64,000 bases of DNA from Cheiracanthium punctorium (lineage: Eukaryota > Arthropoda > Arachnida > Araneae > Cheiracanthiidae), in the NCBI GenBank assembly GCA_038373885.1, contig JAWZYV010018289.1, positions 372,001 through 436,000 on the forward strand, given 5' to 3'. A program made the position numbers and the translations under genes. The notes beneath the pieces were generated by a model, which saw only the letters and a list, made by a program, of their open reading frames with translations, had not been told where the DNA came from and did no database searches. This document shows positions 22,700-34,996 of this stretch, piece after piece (the stretch's first letter is position 1; each line of letters opens with the position of its first letter).

Positions 22700-24190
22700 T
22701 TTTTTTCTCCGGGGCCCCAATTTGGCTCTCTGCGCCTCTAAACACTTTCCTATAGACATTATAATTATTTCAAAAGAAGCTAGAATGTTAGCGTTAACAA
22801 ATAATAACTTTTGATAAATTGATTCTCTTTTCACTGTGAATTTTTATTTAAAATATAACTAATCATTAAATACAAAAATAATTAAAAAGATCATACTTTA
22901 ATAGGTGTGGAAAGTTTTTAATAAATATTTGTATTATTCCAATGCAAGAAACTTAAAATTAACCCTATGAGATACTATTTAGACAGTGTTCGTAGTAACG
23001 TAATAATTTTAGACTGCTAATATTCTTTTTGTTAACGAAGTTTTGAAGCGAAATGCGATGTCATCTACTAAACCTTCTATTCCTTCAATCCAGTGGACGA
23101 ATCTAGCAACTAGCCTAGTTGTCTAGTAACTCACAGAATAGTAACCGTTTCTAAAAGACATGGAAAAAAATACCAAGAAGTTGAAAAATTGAATTCTGGC
23201 TTCTGCTTGATTATCGAAGTTGAGGACATATGCCTGCATGGGGCCGAGGCCGAGGCCGACAGATTATTTTCCAGGGGTGGGGTGGGGGCAAAGACTACTT
23301 AAACGCATGGTTACCATAAAGAACAATAAAGCGAGGGAAAATACTGCATACAAAAATACAGGGAGGGGCAAATGCCCCCCTTGCTCTATGCTGTCGGCGC
23401 CCATGTATGCCTACCATTTCGTAGTCTTTCTTTTGGCTGAAGGCTTGCAGTTGTATTTATTGGTCTGTTTTGAGGACATAACGTTTATGCAATTACTTTT
23501 GGTCTTGCCATCTGGAATCCGACAACTTGCCAACCCGACTACCACAGGCTTGCTCTGATCCTGATTATATATTTTTTTCTTTCTTTTTTTTAAATCGTGA
23601 AATTATATTTTTAACTTTGGCAACAGCCGAGGGATAAAATTCTTTTCACTGATCTCCCATTTTCATTGTAATACAAACTACATATTTTGATAACATAAAT
23701 ACATTATAAATTATACTTCAGTATCTTTAAAATTTGAAAATTGTATTTATGATCTATTTTTGTATTCAAATATATATTTTTATATCATTAAAATTGATTG
23801 AACTCAATAGAGTGCACAGAATTTTTTCAAGGAGCTCCCACCCCATTTTTGATTTAAAACCCAACTTAATCGATTGTTAGCTTCCATTGTTGCATAGCAA
23901 GACATAGCTAAGAATATGCACTCTTCCTCTGATCTTTGCCTTCCAACAAGTAATCAAAGACTAGAAGAATGAAGGAATTGAAGGAAGCAAATCTGGGGAT
24001 ACAGCATAGGGGGGTGGCAAGATAGGGCACTTACCCTCTCTTAGAGATTTAGTACATTCTCCTGATATAAACTAAATGGCATGACGAAGCAGAATAAGAA
24101 CTCAAATTGTCACAAGTGTTAAATTTTCTCCCTTCTAGAATTTTTTTTTCAAGTTTGCCCAGCCCCCTTAAAAGTATTTCCATTGTAGCC
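22700..24190. other. No gene seen: AT-rich, with GC-rich mobile fragments
   Basis: A C-rich fragment at 23220-23415 has weakly inverted ends (GCCTGCATGGGGCC and GGCGCCCATGTATGCC) and may be another miniature element. The rest shows no supported structure. Confidence 0.5.
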
Positions 24191-24197
24191 CATGGAG

Positions 24198-24660
24198 CAG
24201 TGGCGTAGTCAGGGCCTGATTACCGAAAAGGCTCTGGAAGCTTGAGCTTACCCTGAGAATTTTAAGGGGGGGGGTTCCAAAAATAACTAGAGAACTGCAA
24301 TAAAAATTCAAAATGTTGTTTTTAAATGATCTTTTAAGTTATGGTAAAGATTTTTAATGAGAGAAGAGTTAAGTTTTTATAAGTGTTTCAGAAGTCCGAT
24401 ACTTCAAGTCGCAACATTTCTAAATTGGTTCAGTTTGTGATGTCTTTGCTTTGGACATCTGCTCCAGTTCAGATTTTTTTTTCTATTATGGGAAACATTT
24501 GGTTGACAGAAAGGGATAGACTTTCAATATGTAATTCTAAGCATCTAAATGTCAAAAATAATTTTGAACCTTCATGTTGTGATTTTTGTGATGTCTCAAA
24601 AACAAAGAAAAAATTTCTGAATAAAGCCATGTCTAATGAAAAATACGACTAAATAAATAG
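24198..24660 (+). mobile_element. Left end of a hAT-like element carrying transposase residue
   Basis: CAGTGGCGTAGTCAGG at 24198 matches the terminal motif of the miniature elements elsewhere in the window. It lies just upstream of a decayed transposase C-terminus. A matching right end was not fixed. CCCTGGGCGTACTG near 24946-24959 and GCTACGCCATG near 25103 are both candidates. Confidence 0.5.
24383..24652 (+). pseudogene. hAT transposase C-terminal dimerisation relic
   Basis: The frame reads FFSIMGNIWLTERDRLSI, then VKNNFEPSCCDF, and ends SNEKYD. This resembles the hAT (BED-finger/EPM2AIP1-like) C-terminal dimerisation region, where a Phe-Ser-Ile-Met motif, an Asn-xx-Trp and a charged Arg-x-Arg-Leu run precede a Tyr/Phe-rich tail. 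The upstream RNase H-like catalytic core is absent. It is interpreted as what remains of a once-autonomous element related to the surrounding hAT-like termini. Confidence 0.55.
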
Positions 24661-25138
24661 TTTAATGTTCTAGTAAGGTAATATTTTTAGTTTACTTTTT
24701 AAAGTAATTTCGAAAACATGGTAAAATCTTGTTACAGTGAGCTAAATTATTATGAAGATTAATGAATAAAACATTTTTATCAAAATAAACCATTTATTAA
24801 TTAAATCAATGAAATTCCATTTTAATGAATAAAATATTTTTAAGAAATAAAATCATTAAAACTTTACTTTTCCCAAACAAAAAGGGGAGGGGGGGGGTGC
24901 CTTGAAATGAGACTGAGCTTCCCCTCACTTCAGTGGTTAATCGGTCCCTGGGCGTACTGAGGTGGGTGCAAGGGGGTCTATCATGCCCCGGGCACCGCTT
25001 GCAGAAGGGTGTCAAATCGTCCGTAAGACAAAGAAAATTTGATCCAAAAATAGGAGATAGAGGCTCCAGAGAAGTATTGCGCACCAGACGCCAGTTTTGC
25101 TCGCTACGCCATGGGGTACAGGGAAATCTACCAGCTGC

Positions 25139-25560
25139 GTCTATGCAGGCCGTTGCTATCCGGACCGACGGTGCCATTAGCTTACAAGTTATTCGGTTTT
25201 CTAGTTGAAATGTTTTGCATAAAAGACAAAAAATTAAAAGCTTGATTCTAAGAAAAACTATAAAACATTTTTTTTCATAAACCAAGCAACTCTGAAACGT
25301 TTCTAAATAAGATAAAGACAAAAATTTAAACCGATTTTAAAAGTTAAAATAAAAAAGCTTTAATAAAAATTTTAACAATTGATGTTTCGGGCGGAATGTG
25401 CTTTCTTTTAGCCTCAAATATGCAAAAAATTTTAAATGCATCATTAGTACATTATTAGTTTAAACTTTAAATATATACTATAAGAACCGGGCCGCGTAGC
25501 TGGTAGCCTAATGACACCGTCGGTCCGAATAGCCACCCCGGTCTTAGCAAGAATGGGAGC
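25139..25560. repeat. Inverted pair of a 50-60 bp motif
   Basis: GCTATCCGGACCGACGGTG at 25153 recurs inverted (GCTATTCGGACCGACGGTG on the minus strand, near 25535). Adjacent matching runs include CATTAG and CTACCAG-like segments. They may be the ends of a 0.4-kb element. No duplication was identified. Confidence 0.6.
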
Positions 25561-25656
25561 TAACTGGCTGCGTCTGGGTTTATTCAGGTGGTGAATCAAT
25601 TTAAAAGAGAACCCGATGGTTTTCCTTACTACCCTTAAATCTGACGGATAAAGCCA

Positions 25657-26354
25657 GGGCCGGTCACAGGGGGGTGCTGCAGATGCAAAGCACCCGGGCC
25701 CCGGATTCGGAGGGGGCCCCAAATCAAAAGTAGCTCTCTTTATATTTTTTTACTCTTATATTTAATCTAACACACAGCCAGAAATTTCAATTCATTAAAT
25801 TACGTTAGTTGAATGAAAGTATAACTACTTGGCATCTTCAAAAGTTAAAACATCATTAAAAAGAGGCCCTTTTCTACTGGGTTCAATAGGATAGATATCC
25901 CATATCACTTCTCTTTCACCTTTTTTCAAAGGAGGGAAAAATCATCTGAACTCCAGGACTAGAGCGGTAGAGATGCACAGCACAGCCTTCTTTCTCCTTT
26001 TGTCTGTTGCTAAAGCTAACGGTTTCCTGTGAATCGGGCCGGGGAATAAAATTTAAAATGACCCAGACTTTATTATCGAAATCTTCGGAGAAGACTAGTG
26101 TGGAAGACAAAGGAGGTCTGGCAGAGTTCGTCTCCAGTGTGAGGCCTGGAGCAGACATCGCTTATGCGGGCCCCCTTTCGTTCTGATATAAGCATATTCA
26201 TTCACACATAACTCAAACATAACTAGTTTTTAAGTATATTGATCGTACATGTGCACGTGTGTGTGATGCACATACATTTCTACTGTAGGTAACAGTGTCG
26301 TTTTATAATTTCGGGGCCCCTTATTCAACGGGGCCCCCGGCTAACTGCCCTGTT
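25657..26354. mobile_element. CAGGGCCGG-type element, tentative
   Basis: It starts CAGGGCCGGTCAC and ends CTAACTGCCCTG. Both ends lead into GGGGCCCC-rich subterminal sequence, as in the other CAGGGC elements. No target duplication was found, so the ends may belong to different insertions. Confidence 0.45.
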
Positions 26355-26399
26355 TTGCTCTTGACTTTAGTCAGGCTCTGGGTTCTGGGTATAATCTCC

Positions 26400-28840
26400 T
26401 TTTCTTTGTAAAAACCATTTTCATAAATTTCCCAATTCGCTGTTTCACAAAGTTATTAAAAAGATCATTTCATGCCTGGATACTCATCAAGTCTTACTGT
26501 TGCGTCTGTTGCCCAGTACGAATTGACTTCTGATCACTGGCAAAAATTTAACCATTTGATATTTACTGTTTCAATTTGGGGCCCCGTGATTTCAAAAAAT
26601 GTTTTCTTTTCTCTCCTCCATCCCACTTCTTTAGAAAAAATATACATTTAAATATATGAATCCCAGTCCAGAATTTTACCAGCTACTGGGCTGTGAAAAC
26701 TCTATTAATAATTACTACATATCAAAATTAACTCCAGACTGAAAATATAGGACATTAGGTACGACAAAATCAATTAACCGTACTTCGAAAACCGTACTAG
26801 GCTTTTCAAATTTTTTTGCTGTGTTCAATAATAAATCCGATTTAAAGATAAAAATGTACGAAATACGAAATGAACGTGAATACAGGTCCTGATAAGTCAT
26901 TCCGGGCCCTAAAAGACTTAAATTTGGGGTAGGCTTTAATGCAGTGAGAGTCTCTTTAATGCGAACATTTATGAAAAAATAAATATTTGTCAGTGTCAAA
27001 TTAGTTGATGTTATCTTAACTGCAAACATAGTAAATCCAAAAACTTGACGGTGCACTTCAATCTACTCTCCTCTGAACTTTACAAGACGCTTTATATATA
27101 TTTGTATAAAATATAAATGTAAATGATTTTTTCAGCTATAAAATGAGTCCATGTATGATCATTATTTTACTTTACATTCAGGCAATATTAGCTGAAACAG
27201 TTTTGATGGTAAAGTTCTCGAAAGTTATATCTTTAACTGTGTTCTAAGTGTGTGATGTCGTAGAAACAAAATCTGCCTCTATGTCGGTTTTTGCACACAA
27301 ACGGAAGTAATAGCGCCAGAAATTCGAAAAAATTCAGGTCGATTTATTTAGCTTCACTAAAGGCGGAAATAAATGAGAAAACGGCGCCTTTTATGAATTT
27401 TCAGAAAAATTCTTAAAAATTGAACTGCACAGCAAAATTTTCGATTTTTAATAACATTTCCGCAACTAATACACGTTTATCGTTTATCATAGTGCATAGC
27501 GCAGCTTGTAAAGAGACATTCTAACAATTTTGAAGCATTTGATACAAATTTTTTTTTTTTAAATTTAGGTACCAAAATTATGTAACTTTTTCGAAATACC
27601 CCGCTGATTATTTAGGGACTTTACATTGTAGGCACAAATAGGATATACTCCCTCCTCTTAAAACTAAAAAACAAAGCTCCGTTCTAGAAAGCTTGTGGAA
27701 TAATCAGGTCATAGTTGAAAGTGTTTGGTTAGTGTTAGTAGTGGTTTGTTATATATAACAAACTTAAGATAAAAAAAAATATATACAAATGATTTAAAAG
27801 AAAAAAAATATTTCAAGAAAATTCTTCTCAGATTTACTATATTTTAGAAATTTCCGTATATATTTGAACATTTTTAAGTGGTTATCACCAAGCCTTGACT
27901 ATAATGAATTATGCATACATTTTAACCTGTTGTTAGTATTTTTTTAACTTTAGGCTAGCAGTCTAAGCATAAATATTCAGATTTTCGTTATATGAAAAAT
28001 AATTTACCAAAAATTTATTATAGTTGTATAGATAGCCTAGCCTCCCACTGTTGCCCTTGTTTATAGCTTGTTATTATCACTTATATGCGGCATGCGGGTA
28101 AACAGTATAGCGCAAAAATATTTTAAAGCACGTGCTTAAAAATTACGGTTCAAGTGCGCTAAAGTACATAACACACACGCGAACATCATACTATTGCTAA
28201 GTATTCGTTTTTCTCGAATGGTAGAAGATCTCTGGAACTTAAAAAAAAAAAAAAATATCAGGTAACCAGAGGGTCATTTTACACAGGAGAAAATCACCCT
28301 TTCTGCCACCATTTGAAAGAAGACTAATGGGATGTGGTGGTGCGCACACGTTTGTAAATAAACTTAGAAGTATCGGATAACCATTAGTTTTCAACTTTAT
28401 GTTTTCCATGTGTGGAATTAATTAAAAATAACCTGTATTGGAAATAATCCTTGCAGGCATACAAACAAAGTCTGTTGTGCTACAATTATGTTGGCCAAAT
28501 CGACAGCACTCTTCTAGTTTTTGAGACTTAATATTTGGCCCGTGTTTTGTTAGTTTCTTTTGCTTTCATTAACTCAAAACCATTGCAAGGGTATTTTCGT
28601 ATTGGATGTTTTACGAACCTATTAACATCTGCATACCTTGTACATATGTTTTTTAAGAACGAGATTTTTTTAGAAATAACTTGAATTTTATATAGTTCCT
28701 CAAACCTAAATTATGGATTGAAGTCTATGAATTTAATCATACTTGAAGTCTATGAATTTAATCATCTATGCAGATTGAATCCCTATGCAGTAAGTGCACA
28801 ATGAAACAATGTATGCAGTTAGATGAAAGTTCTATATCTG
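26400..28840. other. No gene seen: AT-rich intergenic sequence
   Basis: A 113-codon minus-strand open frame (26715-27056) has no recognisable motif and no splice context. A 25-bp tandem duplication (GAAGTCTATGAATTTAATCA) lies at about 28718-28765. Nothing else is supported. Confidence 0.55.
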
Positions 28841-28848
28841 CTTTTATT

Positions 28849-30097
28849 ATACCAGGTGTTTTAAAATAGATGTTAGTTACAGCGATTATCTATTAAAGCG
28901 TAAGTGATAGAAACATATTTTCAATTAGAAAAGTTAGTCAAATTAGGAGTAGCTTACAGTGGCGGATTATTGCAAGTTTGTTGGGGGGGCGGTTAGTTTG
29001 TCGGTGGGGGCGGTTAGTTAGAAGATTGACATATACATCCATTTTATGGAAGTAAAATAGGATCTTTTACATTAATTTCTTTCTTCTCGGGGGGGGGCGG
29101 TCGCCCCCTCCGTCCCCCCCTTTAATCCGCCCTTGGTAACTTACAAATATGGCAATTATTTTACTAGGAGCTGTTAACATATTAAAATAAAAAATTTAAT
29201 TTTTATGTGGTCCCTCCTTTCCTATCACTTATATTTAGAAAAATGTTGCTCTTCGTCTAAGAAAATTAATTAAAAAAAAATCCCGTGTCCCTAAGTGAAA
29301 TAGTTAGCGAGATATCAATTTGAAAATCTTGACATTTGTCGCCAAGCACTAAGGGGATGGCTAAAAAGTGCGAAAAATGTAATTACTTTTCAACTGACGT
29401 TAACTTATGTTAATAGTCACTCGATAGACACAGTTAAATCCTCAAATCCTAATTTAGCTAGAATTTTCCTATAAAACATGTTTGGCAGTTTTTAGTGAAA
29501 GTTACCACAACATAGTGACATACGCCACTATTTTATCATTCTGTTTTACACTTTAAGATTCCTTCGCCAGAAGCGTGGTGTAATTAGTGGATGACCCCCC
29601 CCCCCTAAAAGACTAAAATATCGCTAATTTTATAAAGCAGTACCGATCATTTTAGGTAAAACTGTACCTGTGAATTTCACACATTTGAACTCGTTTAATT
29701 GCTTTTCCCAACAATGGGATCTTATTTATCTTTTAGCAACTCATAGTTGGTCCCCTAAAGTAAAGACTTTTTCGCCTGAAAACTGATGCCAACACAATAG
29801 GTAAAGTGGTGTAAGTCATCATTTTCAAAATTTATTTTCTTGCTATTTCACTTAGGGGCACGGGATATTTTTCATTAATTTTCTTAGGCAAAGGGCAAAA
29901 TGTTTCTAAGTGATAGGAAAGGAGGGACCGGATAAACTTTAAATTACGTATTTTAATATGTATACAGCCCCCAGTAAGAAATTGCCGTAATTGAAATCTA
30001 CTAGTCATTTGACTAGCTTTTCTAATTGAAAGTATGTTTCTATCACTTACGGTTTAAAAGATAATCGATGTAACATCTGTGTTGAAACACCCGGTAT
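28849..30097. mobile_element. Element with long terminal inverted repeats, TA-flanked
   Basis: The left TATACCAGGTGTTT and the reverse complement of the right end, TATACCGGGTGTTT, open arms that match for some 300 bp. Shared segments include AAGTGATAGAAACATA, TCCCTCCTTTCCTATCACTT and CCTAAGTGAAATAG. The outer TA fits a Tc1/mariner-like target. A 179-bp hAT-like element interrupts the left arm. No transposase frame is seen inside. Confidence 0.8.
28957..29135. mobile_element. hAT-like miniature element, 179 bp
   Basis: Ends CAGTGGCGGATT and (inverted) CAAGGGCGGATT are flanked by GTAGCTTA and GTAACTTA, an 8-bp duplication with one difference. The interior GGCGGTTAGTTTGTCGG and TTAGAAGATTGACATA recurs in the element near 41.5 kb, so these two are close relatives. 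Confidence 0.85.
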
Positions 30098-30673
30098 ATT
30101 TTGATTAATTTGGGAGAAAAAATAAAGTTATTGATTCTATGTTAAATTGTTTAGAAAAGCATTAGTATATAAGCTCTGTGTTTCGCTTTCCTCCCTCGCT
30201 TTTTCAATATAGATTTGCTTAAAAAACTAATGACATACTACCCCACAGATTTTACTAGCACGTTCGAAGCCGCTTGATTGTATTTCGAATTTTAAACCCG
30301 ATATAATCATCACCATTAAAATCTTATCAAAGGGATTTTAGTTTATGTATGTGTGTTATGTTTAACGTTCTGTATATATAAATGTACAACAACTCATTCA
30401 TGCATTTTTATCGTTCGGTATTTTGGGAGGCCCCCAAAAATGCTTGCAACCGGGTCTCTTCAGATAGAAGGCCGGCCCTGGATGTGGCAATTATTCTAAC
30501 ACTGAAATATAACTGTTTGAACCTTGTTTAAGTGTAGGAGATAATTTCCAACCATGTTGGGCTGTTACAACTTTATTTGTGAGGTGAAACAGAAATTGGA
30601 TGCACAATGTAACTTAATCCTGTGATAATTTTATTTTTGAAAAATATAATATAATATAATTTTTTTTACATCA

Positions 30674-30850
30674 TCATGCTTCACAGTAAATGCTGAAAAT
30701 GCTCGTCACCATTCTGAATGCAAACGTGAACACGTCGAACCAGGTTTTCTGACTCTCTTCCCAAAATTGTAGGTGTATTGACGACGACATATCTACAGTT
30801 ATGGTTTGTTTCAATTCGTCGATGTTTGCGCGATTTCTCTGGAAAACCAT
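30674..30850 (-). pseudogene. Mariner-type transposase C-terminal fragment
   Basis: One minus-strand frame gives RANIDELKQTI. A shifted frame gives LVRRVHVCIQNGDEHFQHLL and then stops. Together they resemble the end of mariner/IS630-type transposases of arthropods, where an Asn-Leu-xx-Leu-Lys helix is followed by an Arg-xx-x-Cys run and Gly-x-His-xx-His-Leu at the terminus. The frame shift and small size mark a relic. Confidence 0.45.
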
Positions 30851-31499
30851 AACTGTTTTCATGTTTGTATTCAAAAGGGTGGCAAACATTTTCAACATTT
30901 GCTGTAAGGAATGATAATGTAAAAAAAAAAAAAAAAATTGAATAAAATTATGTTTTTCAAAAATAAAATTATAACAGGATTAAGTAACTGACGCTTCTCT
31001 TAAGAAAGCTTAAAGAAAATAGTTTTCTGTACAAAGATAGTAGTTTATCTCGAATGTGCGACTTTTTGATGACCAGTCGTGATCCACCGACAAAAGCTAA
31101 CTCGTGAAAATCGCAAACCCAGCCCCCCACACAATGGAGAGACCAACGGCAGATTTTTACCAGCCAGCGTCCAATACATTGATTATCTTGTTCTGCTACA
31201 AGAGACAAGGGAGATCCGGTCCTTAGGCTAATCAAAAGCTTTTCTTTCGGCTGTTTTACGGCCTAGAGAAGGAGTGGGCAATTGTGTTTTATCTTAGGGG
31301 CTACTTTGTAAAAGCGGAAGTTAACGGAGGGCAGCACCTTTTAAAATTACTGCATTCATTAGTAAGTTTGACATTTCAGAAGCGGTATAAATGGTATCGT
31401 GATAAAAATCAATAAATATAGTTCCATGCAAATTTAATTTTAAATTCACGTTAATGAGACAAATGCACCCTATTACCCTGCTACATTTTTCAAAAAACA

Positions 31500-31805
31500 G
31501 GAATGACATTGTTTGCTCAGATTGTCATTACAGCTTGCAAGTTAATGCCTGCCAAAGAGCATCTACATTTACTCTTGTTGATCTTCAAGCAAGAAAACTC
31601 TGCTCAGAAACATACGCAGATTTAATTACAGAAAATATTTTCCTCGGAAATTTCTTGATAACATGAAAAATTTTCAGCAGACAATGATTTGTAGAATTCA
31701 ACTAATGGTACAGCATTAAATATTTCTCTCGTAGTATGATCTAACTGCATGTCAATAAGTTCAAGCTGCAACTCCTCGGGTGCTGTGTCAGTTTCAGCAT
31801 TGATG
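31500..31805 (-). pseudogene. hAT transposase relic, GTF2IRD2/ZBED-like C-terminus
   Basis: The minus strand reads AETDTAPEELQLELIDMQLD and then FNAVPLVEFYKSL, followed after frame breaks by VSEQSF and LKINKSK. This follows the pattern of hAT transposases domesticated or fossilised as GTF2IRD2/ZBED-like proteins, in which Pro-Glu-x-Leu-Gln-x-Glu-Leu-Ile precedes a Phe-Tyr motif and Cys-Glu-x-Ser-Phe. Several stops make it inactive. It lies 0.7 kb from the mariner-type relic, in the same orientation. Confidence 0.6.
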
Positions 31806-32019
31806 TGATGAGACAGCTAATTGAATTTAAGCTCTTTAAGTCCTATGGAAGCTTTTTCTGATCTCTTTCTGCAACCTCTGCCGATAATCCCTAATCTTAA
31901 CAAAAACACGATTTTCCAAGTAGGAATTTAATTTTTTTGTCTTGGTAATAATTAGTTTTTCAGAAATCTCGGTTCAAGTGGAATTTTTCAGACTGTTTTG
32001 TCAAGTCATAAAAAAATTG

Positions 32020-32244
32020 TTAGCGGTCCACTCTTTGCTCACCCTGGCCTAGAGCCTGGACAGCAGAGGAGAGAGTGGAAACAGTCCCTTCAAAGGATAT
32101 GAAGACTGATTCCTTCTTATCAAGCTCGCACTTGTAATGTATTGCTTCAATTTTGAGCTTATTTAATTTTTCTTTTGAAGAATTTTCAGAGCCTGTAGTA
32201 GCAGTCGGGGCCTCTGGGGGTGGTTGGACCATCAGGTCCGCCAT
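32020..32244 (-). other. Short unassigned open frame, Pro/Lys-rich
   Basis: A 74-codon frame starts MADLMVQPPPEAP and has a Lys-rich middle (SSKEKLNKLKIEAI). It was not recognised. It could be the start of a mobile-element protein upstream of the hAT relic at 31.5-31.8 kb on the same strand, or chance. Composition is more protein-like than the neighbouring AT-rich frames. Confidence 0.25.
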
Positions 32245-32371
32245 GCGTTAGATCCGCCTCTAGCCACATAGGAGAGGAGACTGTAAAAGTAAACAAAAAC
32301 TTCGCTTTTATTTTTGCTCACTTTTTTCAGTTCCATTCTTGTAAGGTTGCTGCCAGTGGTTCTTTATTCAC

Positions 32372-32408
32372 CTGATGAAGAGCGAAAGTTTTTCGCCCGA
32401 AACACGTG
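32372..32408 (+). ncRNA. Hammerhead-like core motif, weak candidate
   Basis: CTGATGA is followed by a short stem-loop (GCGAA, loop, TTCGC), then CGAAAC and the palindrome ACACGTGT. CTGATGA-stem-GAAA is the order of a hammerhead ribozyme core, and short palindromic stem III is known in dimeric forms from retroelements. The bases that should close stem I do not pair (C against C), and stem II is not flush with the core. It is therefore probably a decayed motif. Confidence 0.25.
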
Positions 32409-32964
32409 TCCAGATTGATAAGCACCTTTTCATTGAGATTGCCAGATTGATAAGTACGTTATTTTACAAAGTTTTAATCATTTCATCATTTAAACACCAC
32501 TTTCTTTTGATTGTTTTTTGCAACGAATAAGGTACAGTGGATTCGCGCTACATTGCCATTCATCTTATGTGATTGGGATATTACGCGAGTTTTTCACGTG
32601 TAACTAACGCGGACTGCACACGTGATTTTCCGCCGACAGTAAAAAGGGCAAATTAGAAGTGCAGGGTGTGAGGGGCAAGTTTCGTCTTCGTGATTGGCTA
32701 CTGATGAAGACAGCCAATCAAAGAACGGCATTTCATCCCTCGTAGCACCACCAAAGACGGAAGCACCCGAACAGTCCCAGTCTAAAACTCGCTTTATGTA
32801 TTACTTTATGTGGAAAAAAAGTATATAGTTAGGAAGTGATTTAAAACAATTTGAGGGATATTCATAAAGCGACAAAAATAACTGCGTGTGTTTGTGTGTT
32901 TCAAACAGTCGTATATTATCCTATTTTATAACGCAAAATTTTCACTTACGCGATGGGTCTTGCT

Positions 32965-33349
32965 CAGGGCCGTTTTTAACCTTCTCGGCGCCCTAAGCAC
33001 CTCAAATTTTTGCGCCCCCACTATTTCCAGAGCATCCCTTCCTCCCCTCCTTCACTTCTTACTCTGCCAGTTTTGGGTGCGGGGGGGATTTTCTCTTAAC
33101 TTGTTAAGTCTTTCCATTATCCACCAAAAAGATAGAGGCATTGATTGGCCACTCTTATTCATTTTTTACCTGACGGGCATCACGTACCACCCACCCTTTT
33201 GTAAATTAGAACAGTACGTTAATGAAGTCGTTTGCAGTTACTGTACAGAGTATACATTATTGCATGAACTGTTTTCAATTCGTTATTAATTACTTCTTCT
33301 ATCAATCTTTTGTGCCCCAGGCACGTGCTTAAGCGGTAAAGCGGCCCTG
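32965..33349. mobile_element. hAT-like miniature element, 385 bp
   Basis: Ends CAGGGCCGTTTT and (inverted) CAGGGCCGCTTT are flanked by GTCTTGCT (32957-32964) and GTCTTGGA (33350-33357), an 8-bp duplication with two differences. Subterminal GGCGCCCTAAGCAC is typical of this group in the window. Confidence 0.75.
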
Positions 33350-33438
33350 GTCTTGGATCACATCCCTCGCGTAAGGCAAGACTCCTCTTTAGTTCGTTTA
33401 AATTCTTTTTAACAGCATAAATTTCGGGTTCGGGATCT

Positions 33439-33671
33439 CACTGTAAAAATGATTTCCGTGAAAATAAGGAAAAGGTACTGGTAGCTGAAGCGACAGTACT
33501 TTTCCGAATATTTACGGAATTTTATTCCTGTAAACTCCAGTAGAAATTCTGTTCCAGAGAGGCGCTGACCCTTGATGTACGGAAATTGTCCTGTATTCAA
33601 ATATAAACGGAGAACTTCAGTAAAATTTTACGGAAAGTTTCCAGTATTTGTTCCGTTATTTTTTTAGAGTG
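33439..33671. mobile_element. CACTGTAAAAA-ended miniature element
   Basis: The left end CACTGTAAAAATGATTTCCG and the reverse complement of the right end, CACTCTAAAAAAATAACGG, are inverted repeats. They share subterminal TTCCGT-rich sequence and GGTACTGG/ATACTGG. CACTG ends recall CACTA-type elements, but the 2-3 bp duplication expected for them is not clear (ATCT near both ends). Confidence 0.5.
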
Positions 33672-34802
33672 TATCTAACGCCCATACATTCCAATAATAC
33701 TGGCGCAACACTCCAGGTCAGCATCACAATCACAAATTCAGAATCCTTTCATCGTGTAACCGTGATCCATATAATTTACAATACTGTTCAACGAGGGAGC
33801 AAAAATAGCATATGGAATCGAGTCAGCTGTTTCGGCCACGCCTGCGCGATGTATAATCAGAACTTTTTTTTTTTTCTTCTTCTCTCCCGCCCCACCTGCA
33901 AATCGGATCCAGCACCCGTATGTGAGATCCTGATTAAGTAACTTTGATGTAGGCAGGAGTGCGCGAGGAGATCTTCATATGTAACGGCGAGCCCCGTGTT
34001 TGTCTTTCGATAGGGCCATCTGTCGAAACATCGACTGGATGCGCTCTGGTTAAATGCGGGACGAAAACAGATGGACGAGAAGTGGAATTTCATACCTGAG
34101 CGGTGCCCCACCCCCCCACCCCCTCCGATTAAAAGCGAAAGGCAGGAGTAAATTAGTGAAAACTGGAAAGAACAACCTCTTCAGACCCGACAAAAATCTC
34201 GCATCTCAAATTAAACAGCAGTCTCATAATTATTTAAAAATTACCTATTACACCTAAGAACGACAAGAACAAGTTGAAAACGCATTTTGATGTAATTTTT
34301 CGAGTAAGAGCCTAATTCTAAATCTCTGTTTGCGAAGTAAAAAGTTACTATCACCCATAAAGGAAAGACTGTCAAGATACTTTTAAAGGTAAATGTTATA
34401 CTAATAAGTTCTTTTCAGCTAAATGAATTTCGGGGGAAAAAAATGACAAATTCAAATTAGTAAATTTCAATAACATTCAAATATTCTTTTGTGTAACAGA
34501 AAAGAAAAGAAAAAAAAAAAAAAGAAAAGAAAAAAGTGGCAAACACACACACACAAATAAAATCTGTATGTCAGTGTGCAGGATTAACACATTCATATGC
34601 GTTAAAATTATTTATTTAAAATTAAAGCATATCGATGCATATATGTACGTCCATTCAGAACTACAAAAAATCTTAAAGTATTGTTTGAACAGTGGAAAGA
34701 AAAGGTCCACATATGTAGACCTCTGGAACGAAGAGTTAAAAAAAAAAAAATCCAGGACGAACGCTTCGACATTTTCTAACGACATTTTCTAACGTCATTT
34801 CA

Positions 34803-34996
34803 TGGCCGAGTGGATAAAACACTGAACATCGGGCCTGTAGCACAGCTGTCAATCTAGCGGTCTGGAGTTTGGGGGCGGTTTTCCCCAGATGTAACGTGAA
34901 TATGCGCCAGAACTCCTTAAAATGTCCTCCAACGAAACGAAGGTATCCCTGTCCTTAGGGCAGATCAGACAACCCTCGTGTAGCTTTGCCTTAACC
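34803..34996 (+). repeat. tRNA-derived SINE, copy 1
   Basis: TGGCCGAGTGGATAA is an exact A-box match of the tRNA-Ser/Leu type. It is followed by a body with AGCGGTCTGGAGTTTGGGG, AGATGTAACGTGAATA and CCTCGTGTAGCTTTGCC. The same order of segments recurs at 51469-51800 and, more diverged, at 44485-44640. The B box is degenerate in this copy. Confidence 0.7.

Noticed and set aside
26715..27056. 113-codon minus-strand open frame
   Set aside because: No motif, composition typical of AT-rich noncoding DNA, and no splice signals or promoter.
32888..33289. 133-codon plus-strand frame
   Set aside because: Most of it lies within the hAT-like element at 32965-33349, and it has no protein signature.
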